From the NCBI GenBank assembly GCA_033807775.1, contig CM066321.1, forward strand, positions 255,428,422 to 255,492,421: DNA of 64,000 nt, written 5' to 3'. This DNA is from Saussurea involucrata (taxonomy: Eukaryota > Streptophyta > Magnoliopsida > Asterales > Asteraceae). The position numbers were made by a program, and so were the translations under genes. Shown here piece after piece: positions 54,965-64,000 of the stretch (positions are counted from its first letter, which is position 1; each line of letters opens with the position of its first letter). The notes under the pieces were generated by a model. That model searched no databases. It had not been told where the DNA came from and saw only the letters and a list, made by a program, of their open reading frames with translations.

Positions 54965-55390
54965 TGTTGGTCCCGAAGGGTTATACAAGTTTGTAGAAGG
55001 GGGGGTTGAATACAAACACAGATTTTTATCTTTCTAAATTGTTTATTGATATATATAAAACAACTTACAGTTTGTTGCGGAATAAGATCAAGTATAAAAC
55101 CTAATCTAAACAAACTATGAGAAACACACAGATTTCTTGCACTAGAAAAAGATAAGAGAGAAAATAAGAAAACCTAAGGAGAGATTTTCTTGCACAAAGA
55201 GGTTCAGCGAGGAAAGGCTAGGCTCTTCAAAAATGAAGAAGAGATTCCTATTTATACTGCATGCATTAAATGCAAGTCAGTACAACTTTACACATGGCAG
55301 CGTCTGGTTGGTTGCATGAATTTAACTTTAGCAAACATCCTAGTGGCCGCATGATGAACAATGTAGTTGCAGAGGGGTTTGTACGATCCT
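54965..55390 (-). repeat. 5' LTR of element E, inner part
   Basis: Starts TGTTGGTCCC like the C LTRs and stays alignable to them to about 55385. Minus-strand TATA at 55248-55256. It is cut at 55390 by H; the outer half lies beyond the window. Confidence 0.88.
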
Positions 55391-56198
55391 TGTTGGTTCC
55401 CGTTTTGCTTAAACAAGATTATCAGATCTATTAGTTCAAGTTTAATGTTTGATGCGGAAGCGTTTTTGAAGAACTAACAGATATGTTTGATAGATTTAGA
55501 ACGGAATATAAATAAACAGTGAACAGAATATAATTACTTCAAGGTTTACTGAATATATATATATATATCAAGAACAGATTTAGAACAAAGAGTAAGTAAA
55601 GCTTTAAAACAGATATGACTCTTAAGGTGAATAAGCTTTTTGTGTTCTTATGATGGTCGATTTATGAGATTGATTTTTGATTCTTAAGGAAGAACTCAAC
55701 ATGAGTCTTCCTTATATACTACTCTAAAGGGGACCATAAAGCATATGCTACTATTCAGACGGTACTGATGAATAGTTGAACGGATGTCGTGAACAGTTGC
55801 AAGAATGGCATGAACAGTAAGACGTGTTGTATTGCATTTAATGCAGTAGACGTCTAATATGTACTAAGCCCTACTGAGTCCAATCAGAGTTTGACACGTC
55901 GACGTTGGACAGGGCATGCTACCATGCAAGTTGATGAACGGGTCCTGTAACAGTAGCAAGATATTATAAATATCTTCAATTCTTTCAGTGAGGACCACAG
56001 AGGCTCTGTAATGAGTTACAGAGGTTCTGTGGTCTGTGCGTATGACAGAGCTTCTGTAGTGCGCCTCTTTAGCTTCTGTAGATTCTTGATCTTGAGCCCT
56101 CAGTAAGTCCGGCAGAGCCTCTGTAAGAGGCTTTCTTCACTTAGCCTATTTTTCACTACTTCTAAATACTTCTATGATTAGGAAGATTGAAGCTAACA
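55391..56198 (-). repeat. 3' LTR of element H
   Basis: 808 bp, plus strand TGTTGGTTCC...GCTAACA. Minus-strand TATA (TATATAAG) at 55711-55718. The CAGAGG/CCTCTG palindrome block is at 55990-56140. A TA repeat lies at 55553-55567. Confidence 0.93.
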
Positions 56199-56385
56199 AT
56201 CTCCCCCTAAGTAGTGAAAAATAAAAAAATTTGAACTTGAGTTAAGTTAGGCTAAGTTAGATAAGACAGAGGTTAAACAATACCTCGAAATTTCTTTCAT
56301 TTAGAAATATGCCAGAGGCATTTTACATTTGAGTACAATGAAAGATGAACTTTAACTTTGTTTGCAGAGATTGGAGGTCTGAGAA
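56199..56385 (-). other. 3' untranslated end of element H with polypurine tract
   Basis: The PPT (minus strand AGGGGGAGAT, 56199-56208) adjoins the LTR. The rest matches 19425-19601 of B and is non-coding. Confidence 0.85.
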
Positions 56386-59300
56386 TCAGATTTTGGCATC
56401 TTTGAAATTGTTGTAGCTTCTGTTGTCTCTTCCGACTCTTCTGATCTCTTTGTAGAATCTGATGCAGAGTTCTCTTAGGCGGATTGTGGCGTCTATCTCT
56501 CTGATGAAGGTATCTGCAGCATCTCTATCCATTTTCTCTGTACCTCTGTATTTTACAAGGCTTGCTCTGAATTTGTTCAGAGTACTGGTTGCGTACTTCT
56601 GACAATCCATGGGTACAAAAAGTTTGACCTCGCCTTGTGGGTTTTGAAATACTAACCCAAACCTTGGTTTTGTAATGATTGAGTTAGGTACGGCGTCCGG
56701 TGGGCAGCGATCTTCTAGTGGTCGTAGATCTAGATGTTTGAGACCAAGATCCTTTCCTAGCTGAAAATCTATCATGCTGTAGAGCAGAAGCTTTTCCCTC
56801 ATCGCTTTTCTCAACACTTGATAGGCTCTGGTGTTTGGTTCAGTGTTGTAGTTGTCCTTTGTCCATTGCAGAAGGTCAGGTAGATCATAAGGATTGATAT
56901 TTCTTAGGTCAGCATCAGCGAAGGTAGATTCTGAATTGTTCTCTCTTCTGACTTTGTAAAGATTGTACCTGGCCCTTGGATAGGTTCTTGTGAAGGAGAA
57001 TCTGCAGAAGATCACCTTTTTGATCTTGTGGATTGAGAAGACATCTGCTTTGGTTCTTGGCTTTGTCCTTGTGAAGATGTTCTCAAATTCTTCTCTGATC
57101 CTTGGATCTGTCACATGATCTACTGGATGATTTGTCTGATAGGATTGTTTGTAGAGGTATTTGTATACCACTTCTTCCATTTCTTCATATGTTGGACCAG
57201 GTTGTGGTACTTGTCTTCTTAGACTCTCCATCTGTTGAACAACTTCTGTGGCTCTACCAGTTAGAGGAATGTCTGACAGAGGCTTAAGTCCATGTGCCCA
57301 GTCAACTTCTTCAGGCTTTGGGGTTTGAAAGGCATCAAACGCACTCTTCATTAGTTTCTCTATTGGCTTTGGCAATGTTTTCTTCTTAGGCTCTTCTGTC
57401 AGTATTCCTTTGCCCTTATCTTTGGCTTTTGGCGGGGCAGAAACTGTTGCTTCTGTAAGTTTGGAGGTTGGCACTTCTGTTGGCTTGATGGGGGTTGCCT
57501 CTGTGGGTTTTGACATTTGTGATTTAGAGGACTTTTGTGGCGATGGTTCTGTTGGCTTGAGTTGCTCTGTAACCTCTGTTGGAGGTTGTTTGATGACTTC
57601 TTCTATAAGCTCGGTTTCTGTTGATGAAGTATTGACATCGAATCTTCTTGCCATTTTGAACGCTAGTGTGAACCTGTGCCTTTCTTCTTCTCTCTGTGAC
57701 ATTCGATCAGTCATTGTATTGTGCATCCTTTTCAGAATGTCAGAAGCAGAGGTTGCAGAGGTCGTTGTTTTTATTGGTTTGGTGGCAATCGACTTTCTTC
57801 TTGGTATGGTTGGGGGTTTTTCTGTTGATTTTGTTGAAGGACTTTCTTCCAAAATGATTACCACAGGGGTGGTTGTTGCCTCTGTGGGTTGCTGATCAGC
57901 TTCTGGAATATTTGTTTCTTCAGGACTTGATTCCACAGAGATGGGTGTTGTCTCTGTGGGCTGTTGAGTTTGTTGTTGTTGGGTTTGTTCTGGAGGGGCT
58001 TGGCTGATTGGTTCTGCTGCGATTGGTGGACTTTGTATTCCTCTGCTCGTAGCTTTCTCCCTTAGATTCTCCCCCTCAGGATTATCTGATGGACCAGTTT
58101 GGTCATCATCAGAATCATCCTGACTTTTATCAGAAGTACCCTCTGCTCTGCAAGAAGTGTTGGGCTTCTTCGGTAATTCAGCTCCTGCTGCCATCAACTT
58201 TTCACAGACATCATCGCAGAGGCCAATCAATGTCGCAAGCTCTGCTTCTGTTTTGAAACGCATTCTGCCGACACTCTTTCTAAAATCCTTGACATAGTTG
58301 GCATTTGTAGTTGTGAAGGAGACAATGACTTCTGTGACCTGGTTAATGACGTTCTGTCCGAGCTCTGTAAGCTGTGCTCTGGTCATATAGTCTTTTGGTT
58401 GCATCATTGTCGTGTTGCGTATTGCCTCTGCTTGGACTTGTGATAGGGCATTCTGTAAATCTGCAGGAGTAATGCCCTCTGCTCTGTTGGATTGCGTATT
58501 CATTTGTTCAAGGAAATTTTTGACAGAGTCCCTGAAAGCAGAAGTTGCAGTTGTTCCGAATTTCTGAGCGGCAGAAGTGGCTGTAGCTTTGGCAGTAGTT
58601 TCGGCAGAAGACTTCATCTCTGAGATGGCGGTTTTTACCTCTGTGGACAGATTGTCCATTTTGGTGTTCAGATTCAGGATAGCCGTAGATGTTGTCTCTG
58701 TAAAGGATTTGAAAGAGCTTTGCAACTCTTTCATTGTTTGGTTCACAGAGGTGACAAGGGTTTGGAACTCATCCCTTGATACTTGTGTTCCTTGTGTAAC
58801 CTCTGGAGGAACACATTCGTCTCCAGAGTGAGTCCCTGTTCCTGGGACACCTTCGTTCACCCTTGTTTGTACGATGGGGGTGGAAGGAATTCCTTCTGAT
58901 CCTCGAGAAGAAACCTGAGTTTCGATCTCTACAGAAGTTCTGTGAAGAACAGTGTCCAAATCCACTCCAGAGGTGGGTATTAGAATGTCCTTCTATTGAC
59001 TAGGATACTTGTCTAGAGTCTCTTCGTCTCTGTGCTCACTACTTCTCTCTGAAAGAAGTTTTGGTCCTAATGTGTGCGTGGCAGAGGAAACGAATTCCTC
59101 TGTAGGATGTTCTAGGGTGATCTGGGGCGATTGATCACGAACAATAGGTAAGTCTCTTTGAGGAGACTCCCTAGGAATGGATTCCCCGGTTTTTGTGGGC
59201 GCAGAAGTCGAAAGAGTGACTTCTGGCTGGTTGGGTTGGGTTTGGATCGAGCTGTGCTGCTCTATTTTAATAACTCCTTCTGCAGCTAGACCTGCGGAGT

Positions 59301-61506
59301 TAGATATGTGGGTTGCACTGGGAGTTGGTTGTTGTTGTGTGCCTCTATTAATCCAGGCATCTTTTCTTGTTTCTTCCTCTGTTAAGCACCCAAACACTAC
59401 ATCACCGTCTATTATTTCAGCCTCTGTAGCTATCCTACGGCTTGGTGCTTCTTCCCTTGCTTCTGTTGAGGTTCCTTGCTCTGTGCGTAAGAAGCCGTAC
59501 ATTTGATGAGAGCCGTATAATCTCATGACATGTGGATGATAGAGACCTTTTATTATCCAGACAGCTTCTTCTTCATCTGAATCTACCTCTGAGACCTCTA
59601 TTCTTGTCTCAGAAGCCTCTGTTACTTCACCTCTATTCCACTCAGTTTCTGTTAGTTCTTTTTCTTCTGAAGCTGGGTTTGGACTTCTTCTGTGGACGTC
59701 CAATCCCTGAATGAAAGGGTTCTGTAAAATAACAGGTGTGTTAGCTGGTTGATCTTTGGGTGTTGTGTCATCTTCTTGCAGATGTGTGTCAATGCCAGAA
59801 ATGGAGAAATCTTGTTCTTCTGGAGAGTGGTGGTCGAGAGGTTGTGCCGTCCACCCTGCTGTATTTAAGATATTGGCAATGTCAGGGTTCTTTAGGAAGT
59901 CGTTCAGATCTCCTTGGTGAGCAAATCTATCTGGAGATTGATAGGGTGATTGATACTCTTCTGTAGCCATTCCTTCTTCTGCAACTTCTTCTGCAGTTCT
60001 TTCTTCTGCATTTTCTTCTTCTGCAGTTTCCTCTTCTGCAATGGTAACCAACTTTTCAAGTGATTTACCATGTTTCTTTTTGGTTTTCCTTCTCTTAGGT
60101 TTTGGTGCCCCTTCCTCTGTTGATTTCGATCTTCTTTTCTTCTTCATTTTTTGGGAAGAGGGAGGAGTAGAGGAGCCAATTTCTGTGGCATGAGGAGGTG
60201 AAGGTTGATCTTCTGCAGCGCTTGTTGAGGTGCCTTCTGTAGTTTTTCTCTTCTTAGCTTTTGGAGTAGATGCAGAGGTTCTTGATGAAGACTTCTTTCC
60301 CATAAGTTCTTCACGTTTGGCTATAAAGCTGAGTTGAATAGCCATGTGCTTTGCTAACTTCTGATCCTTTTCTTCTTGAGTGGAAAGAGGTTCTGCTGTT
60401 ATTGTTCCTAGGGGGACTCCTAAACGCGGGGGTGTCATAGGACTCGGTTTAGGAGTTCTATGATCGCGTATATACTTTTTCTTAAGGGTTTTATTCAAGG
60501 CATACTTGAGAAGTTTCCTTGACAAAGGTCTGCAGTGTGTGTAGCCATCTACATGATCAGTGGGGACATTTTTGCTCATCGGAAACTGTTTGGAAATTGG
60601 CCCTTCCATTGGCCATTTCTGTATCAGCAACAGAGGTTCGAATAATACTCCTAATATTCTTTGGAATTGCAGAGGTGGTAGAAAGTTGGGATCGTTCTCT
60701 TTGACCCGTTTGGTGTTGTTCTTTCTGTCGATGGTGTTAATGATCTCTTGCATCATTATCGTCGCGTAATCGAGTGGAAGATCATAGTACACCCCATACA
60801 TGATGGTTAAGATCTGATGCGAGGTCTGGTCAATGTTGCCTATCTTCCCTGTCAGGCGTCTGTTAAGAATAGAGAACAAGGCGTTCCACAGAGGTGGTAA
60901 TCTTCCTCTGCGGAAGTCATTTCTCTTCCGTAGTTGTGTGTTATACCCAAGCATTTCTACGAATCGACAGAGCTCGTCGTCTGTTGGTTGCTCTGCATAT
61001 TTCTTCAAACCAAGAAGACCCCTCGTGGGTAGGTTGAACTCAAGTGAGAACATTGTTCTGTTGAACTTGATTTCAAGATGTTCAGATTTGTCAGGTCTTG
61101 AAATGTACCCTTTGATAATAGAGTCGTCTTTATCAAATCGGCAGCTCTGCCAAAACTGGTTCAAATATCTGACTGGTATTTTCTTTGGGGTTCTTGAGAG
61201 TAGAGGGAAGAGGATGTGATTTTCCATTATGTTCAGCAGAATGGCGTGGGCTTCGCCGAAAGCAGTGGGTGATGGGACTAAATAGCAGTTGTTGGATTTG
61301 ATTGGTAGTACCTTTTCGAAGTGATCCTTAGCTATGAAGTTTTGCAGATGTGTTGTCGGAGCAAAGTCTGCTGAGTCGCCGGAATCTTCTAGTTCAATGT
61401 TCTGGGCAGGGTTGGGGTTTTCTGAATGTTCAGAATGAGCCGGTGAATGTTCTGGTGAGGTCGCCGGAGAGTGTGCAGGGGAGATAGCTTGAGAAGATGA
61501 AGCCAT
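56386..61506 (-). pseudogene. Element H extra ('env-like') ORF, 1,706 codons with one stop
   Basis: One frame from ATG 61506 (MASSSQA) to the stop at 56386, broken only by a TAG at 58990-58992 where B has CAG. The layout matches B: N-terminal domain (RYLNQFWQSCRF, FNLPTRG), lysine-rich nuclear-signal-like motif (KKKRRSKS, PKRRKTKKKH), acidic Thr/Glu/Pro region, coiled-coil-like LNTKMDNLSTEVKTAIS, a TEVPTSKLTEAT-rich basic/acidic stretch, and a C-terminal domain (FCRFSFTRTYPR to FKDAKI). I see no signal peptide or transmembrane helix. Length far exceeds the few-hundred-residue envelope-like ORFs usually described for Sireviruses. The single C-to-T stop implies recent activity or constraint. 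Confidence 0.88.
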
Positions 61507-61760
61507 TTTTATACTGAGAATAAGAAACTTGCAGGTTTTTGTAGGGTTTCGCCGGAGAAGAATGAGAGTTTGTAAAAGGTTTATGAGAGGGTAAGCTTGG
61601 TTTTTATAGGAGGGTAAAACGGTAGTATTCGAAGGAGTAGAATATATGGTAATGGATTAAAATTTGGAATCCGTACTCGAGTTAGAACGGCGGGTTCAAC
61701 TTTCCACAGAAAACGTTCCATGTACGTCCAATGAAAATGGGACACGTAGGCCATGTCAGA
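61507..61760 (-). promoter_or_regulatory. Promoter-like region before the extra ORF of H
   Basis: Minus strand: ACGTGTCCC (about 61747-61739), CATTGG (about 61734-61729), TATAAAAA (61608-61601), then a CT-rich leader to ATG 61506. Order and spacing match B (14281-14555). Confidence 0.5.
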
Positions 61761-62966
61761 AGATGACAGGACGACGTGCGCGGCCCATTAATGCTCGGCG
61801 CGTGGGGTTATTCTTAGCCATGTGAAATTCACTCTCAGTAAAAGTAACCGTTATCACTCCAGAACTTCTGTACCTTACAGAAGCTCTGTGAATTTTAAAA
61901 TCTTTGTTGTTTATCCCTTTCATATATCTCATTGTTATCATGACTTCTGTGGGGTTCTTCTTTAACCAAAACATTTGTAAAGGCATTGGAGAGGATAAAA
62001 TCGGATTTTTGTCAAGAAATTTGCTTCGCAGAGGTTTTGTGGCTCTGTTGGAACTTGCAGAAGTTCTGTGAGGGCCAGCAGAAGCTCTATGAAGGAAAAA
62101 ATCTCATAATAAAAATTTTATTAAAATTTGTGATCATCCAATTTTTGATTTGGTTTAAGAGATGTTTTTCGGACATATTTGAAAGTTTGTGTCCGAGAAA
62201 AGTATTAAAAACAAACGGTTTGTTCGAGAAGGTCATGGTTTGTGTTTTCGGTTTCCGAGATAACATTCCAAAAGATCGACAGAGGGTTAATTTGTGATCA
62301 CAGAGCATATTTCCTGCAGAACCTCTGTTGAGCTCAGCAGAAGCTCTATGACCTTAAATTTCTCCTAATTTGAATTTTGTGAAACTTTTTGAGCTTTTGA
62401 CTTTTGAAATGTTATTCACAGCATTTTTAGGACATATTTGACAATTCTTGTCCTAGAAAATTGTTTTCCAAAAACCTTTTGTGCGAGAGACATACCTTTT
62501 GGTTCTTCTTTTCTCGGTAGTGATGTTTGACTTCTGTCGATATGGAGTCATCGACATTCTTCTTTGGCTTTTCCTTGACAGTTTGATCTCTTTAGATCAT
62601 TTCAGGGTCCTTTTTTGCTCCCCCTTGATCTAATCACCTCTGTAGATCAAGTAATTTCCTTTTGCTCCCCCTTGATCTAATCACCTCTGTAGATCAAGTA
62701 ATTTCCTTTTGCTTCCCCTTGATCTAATCACCTCTGTAGATCAAGTATTTTCCTTTTGCTTCCTCTTGACCTATGCTTGGATCAAAGAATGATAAGTTTT
62801 GCATAGAACATAGGTCATGTTTTCCAGAGGTTCTGTAGGGGTCGTCAGAGGTTCTGAGTTGACTTACAGAAGCTCTGTGATTTTAAGAACTATTTGAGAT
62901 TGAGAACTTACAAACAGAAACAAATTAACTTAAAGCAAAAATAAAGGAAATTTGTACATATTTACA
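61761..62966 (-). other. Element H spacer between pol and the promoter-like block
   Basis: Non-coding, homologous to 13118-14280 of B. It contains both copies of the 260-bp-offset duplication (GGACA...TGTCC elements near 62170-62195 and 62430-62455), the 47-bp PPT-like repeats and many CAGAAG/CAGAGG motifs. Confidence 0.82.
62617..62770 (-). repeat. 47-bp PPT-like tandem repeat downstream of pol (H)
   Basis: GCTCCCCCTTGATCTAATC-type units start at 62617, 62664 and 62711, with a degenerate fourth at 62758. On the minus strand each contains CAAGGGGGAGC, like the terminal PPT. B has two copies. Confidence 0.9.
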
Positions 62967-63290
62967 GAAGATAAAGCTATACTTACAGAGGATCGTCACA
63001 CCATGTTTATCATTCCTAACTTTCCCACCAAGAAATTGAACCTTTTCTCGTCTAGTGCTTTGGTGAATAAGTCAGCGAGTTGATATTCTGTTGGCACGAA
63101 ATGCATTTCAATTGTACCGTATTCAACAGAAGAAAAAGCTATACTTACAGAGGATCGTCACACCATGTTTATCATTCCTAACTTTCCCACCAAGAAATTG
63201 AACCTTTTCTCGTCTAGTGCTTTGGTGAATAAGTCAGCGAGTTGATATTCTGTTGGCACGAAATGCATTTCAATTGTACCGTATTCAACA
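62966..63290 (-). repeat. 162-bp tandem duplication at the 3' end of H pol
   Basis: The sequence around AGCTATACTTACAGAGG at 62976 repeats 162 bp later at 63138, through the motif ending CCGTATTCAAC. The unit covers the last 40 or so codons of RNase H, the pol stop and a short downstream segment. The copies are almost identical, so the event is recent. Confidence 0.9.
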
Positions 63291-64000
63291 TGATGTTTCA
63301 AGAAATGGTACCTTATATCGATATGCTTGGTTTTTGAGTGTTGCACAGGGTTGGCAGAGATAGCAATGGCACTTTTGGAATCACAGAAGATGGGTATTTT
63401 GAATAGGATGTGGCCGTAGTCTTTTAGCTGAGTCTTCAACCATAGAACCTGAGAACAACAGCTAGCAGCAGCAACGTATTCAGCTTCTGCAGTGGATATG
63501 GAGACACAATTCTGCTTCTTGGAGGTCCAACTGACTAGTTTACCACCTAGGAATTGGCAACTCCCAGAGGTACTCTTTCTGTCGAGCATGCATCCTCCAT
63601 AGTCTGAATCTGTATAAGCTTTAAGACTAAAACCAGAGTTCTGTGGATACCAGAGACCTAGATTTTTGGTCCCCTTTAGGTATCTAAAGATTCTCTTCAC
63701 CGCATCATAATGTGATTTCTTAGGATTAGCTTGATAACGTGCACAAAGACACGTGGCATGCATAATGTCAGGTCTGCTTGCAGTTAAGTATAACAGAGAT
63801 CCAATCATGCCTCTGTAAAGAGTGCATTCTACAGAGATGCCATCTGGATCTAAGAATAACTTATTTCCAGTGGCCATTGGAGTTTTCATTGCAGAGGTAT
63901 CAGAGAGGCTATACTTGGAAAGAATGTCAGAGACATATTTGGCCTGATTTATAAAAATTCCCTCTGAAGTTTGTTTGACTTGAAGTCCAAGAAAGAATGT
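63158..64000 (-). pseudogene. pol: Element H pol, C-terminal part: end of RT and RNase H
   Basis: The open frame from the window edge to the stop at 63158-63160 includes the RT end (MIGSLLYLTASRPDIMHA) and RNase H (DSDYGGCMLDRKSTSGS, EAEYVAAA, KHIDIRYHF, ADLFTKAL). It is nearly identical to 12385-13117 of B. I see no stop in the visible part, so it may be intact here; integrase and most of RT lie outside the window. A second copy of its last 40 codons follows the stop. Confidence 0.88.

Larger units (their letters stand above)
50040..55390 (-). mobile_element. Element E: minus-strand Sirevirus-type copia, outermost host
   Basis: Contains the first part of RT, integrase, protease, gag, PBS and part of the 5' LTR, in this order from left to right. 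A interrupts its RT at 50040; H interrupts its 5' LTR at 55391. The rest lies outside the window on both sides. Proteins and LTR closely resemble C, so they are one family. It must predate A, and through A also G, C and B. Confidence 0.9.
55391..64000 (-). mobile_element. Element H: minus-strand Sirevirus-type copia, truncated by the window edge
   Basis: 3' LTR (55391-56198), PPT, giant extra ORF, spacer and the end of pol are in the window; gag, the rest of pol and the 5' LTR lie to the right. H is the same family as B, in opposite orientation, with B-like LTR, spacer and proteins. It is inserted in the 5' LTR of E; its left TSD copy would be ATCCT (55386-55390). Confidence 0.93.

Noticed and set aside
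56386..61506. Naming the extra ORF an envelope gene
   Set aside because: Position fits the Sirevirus envelope-like ORF, but no signal peptide, membrane helix or cysteine pattern is visible, so only the positional term is used.

Overview
The window is plant nuclear DNA made entirely of transposable elements. I see no host gene, rRNA, tRNA or CRISPR array. LTR termini (TG...CA), 5-bp target-site duplications (TSDs), primer binding sites of the TGGTATCAGAGC type (complementary to initiator Met-tRNA, typical of plant Ty1/copia and many Ty3/gypsy elements), polypurine tracts and gag/pol domains account for essentially every base. The organism is a flowering plant with a repeat-rich genome, probably a dicot; the species cannot be read from the window.

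The elements form a nest, and the empty sites can be rejoined by eye. The oldest host is E, a minus-strand Ty1/copia element of Sirevirus type (50040-55390; rest outside the window). A, a minus-strand copia with short LTRs, sits in E's reverse transcriptase (RT) and covers 762-2261, 34016-40932 and 50025-50039. H, a minus-strand Sirevirus (55391-64000, running off the right edge), sits in E's 5' LTR. A has received Z (plus-strand Sirevirus, only its 3' end at 1-761), G (a Ty3/gypsy solo LTR, 2262-3690 plus 33877-34015), N (a hAT-like non-autonomous DNA element, 36783-37570) and K (a Ty3/gypsy chromovirus-like element, 40933-50024, with perfect AATTT TSD). G was split by C (minus-strand Sirevirus, 3691-33876). 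C in turn carries B (plus-strand Sirevirus, 5513-20456, TSD GTTTT), I (a gypsy-type solo LTR, 30228-32219, TSD TTCTT) and M (a hAT-like MITE, 32482-32866, 8-bp TSD). The deepest path is E > A > G > C > B.

B and H belong to one Sirevirus family, C and E to another. Layout within these elements is 5' LTR, PBS, long gag with CCHC knuckles, pol (protease, integrase, RT, RNase H), then, where that region lies in the window (B, H, C), a 1-1.5 kb spacer, a very long extra ORF in the position called 'env-like' in Sireviruses, PPT and 3' LTR. That ORF is 1,622 codons with six stops in B, 1,706 codons with one internal stop in H, and a different broken version in C. Coding regions are mostly pseudogenes. 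The exception is K, whose 1,213-residue pol frame is open but lacks most of gag and has an Asn in the RT catalytic motif.

Four observations go beyond routine annotation. (1) At all four visible copia gag/pol junctions the gag stop codon lies in a branch-point-like motif followed by a pyrimidine-rich run and CAG, with pol starting in phase 0 after the CAG. This looks like a conserved 3' splice site. (2) The extra ORF in B, H and C is preceded by a promoter-like block (ACGTG core, CCAAT, TATA, CT-rich leader), suggesting its own transcription unit. (3) Each copia family is saturated, in coding and non-coding DNA and in all reading frames, with its own short motif: CAGAGG/CCTCTG in B, H and Z; TCAGCGA/TCGCTGA in C and E. 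(4) B has nearly identical LTRs yet about eleven disabling mutations, which suggests it moved as a defective element.
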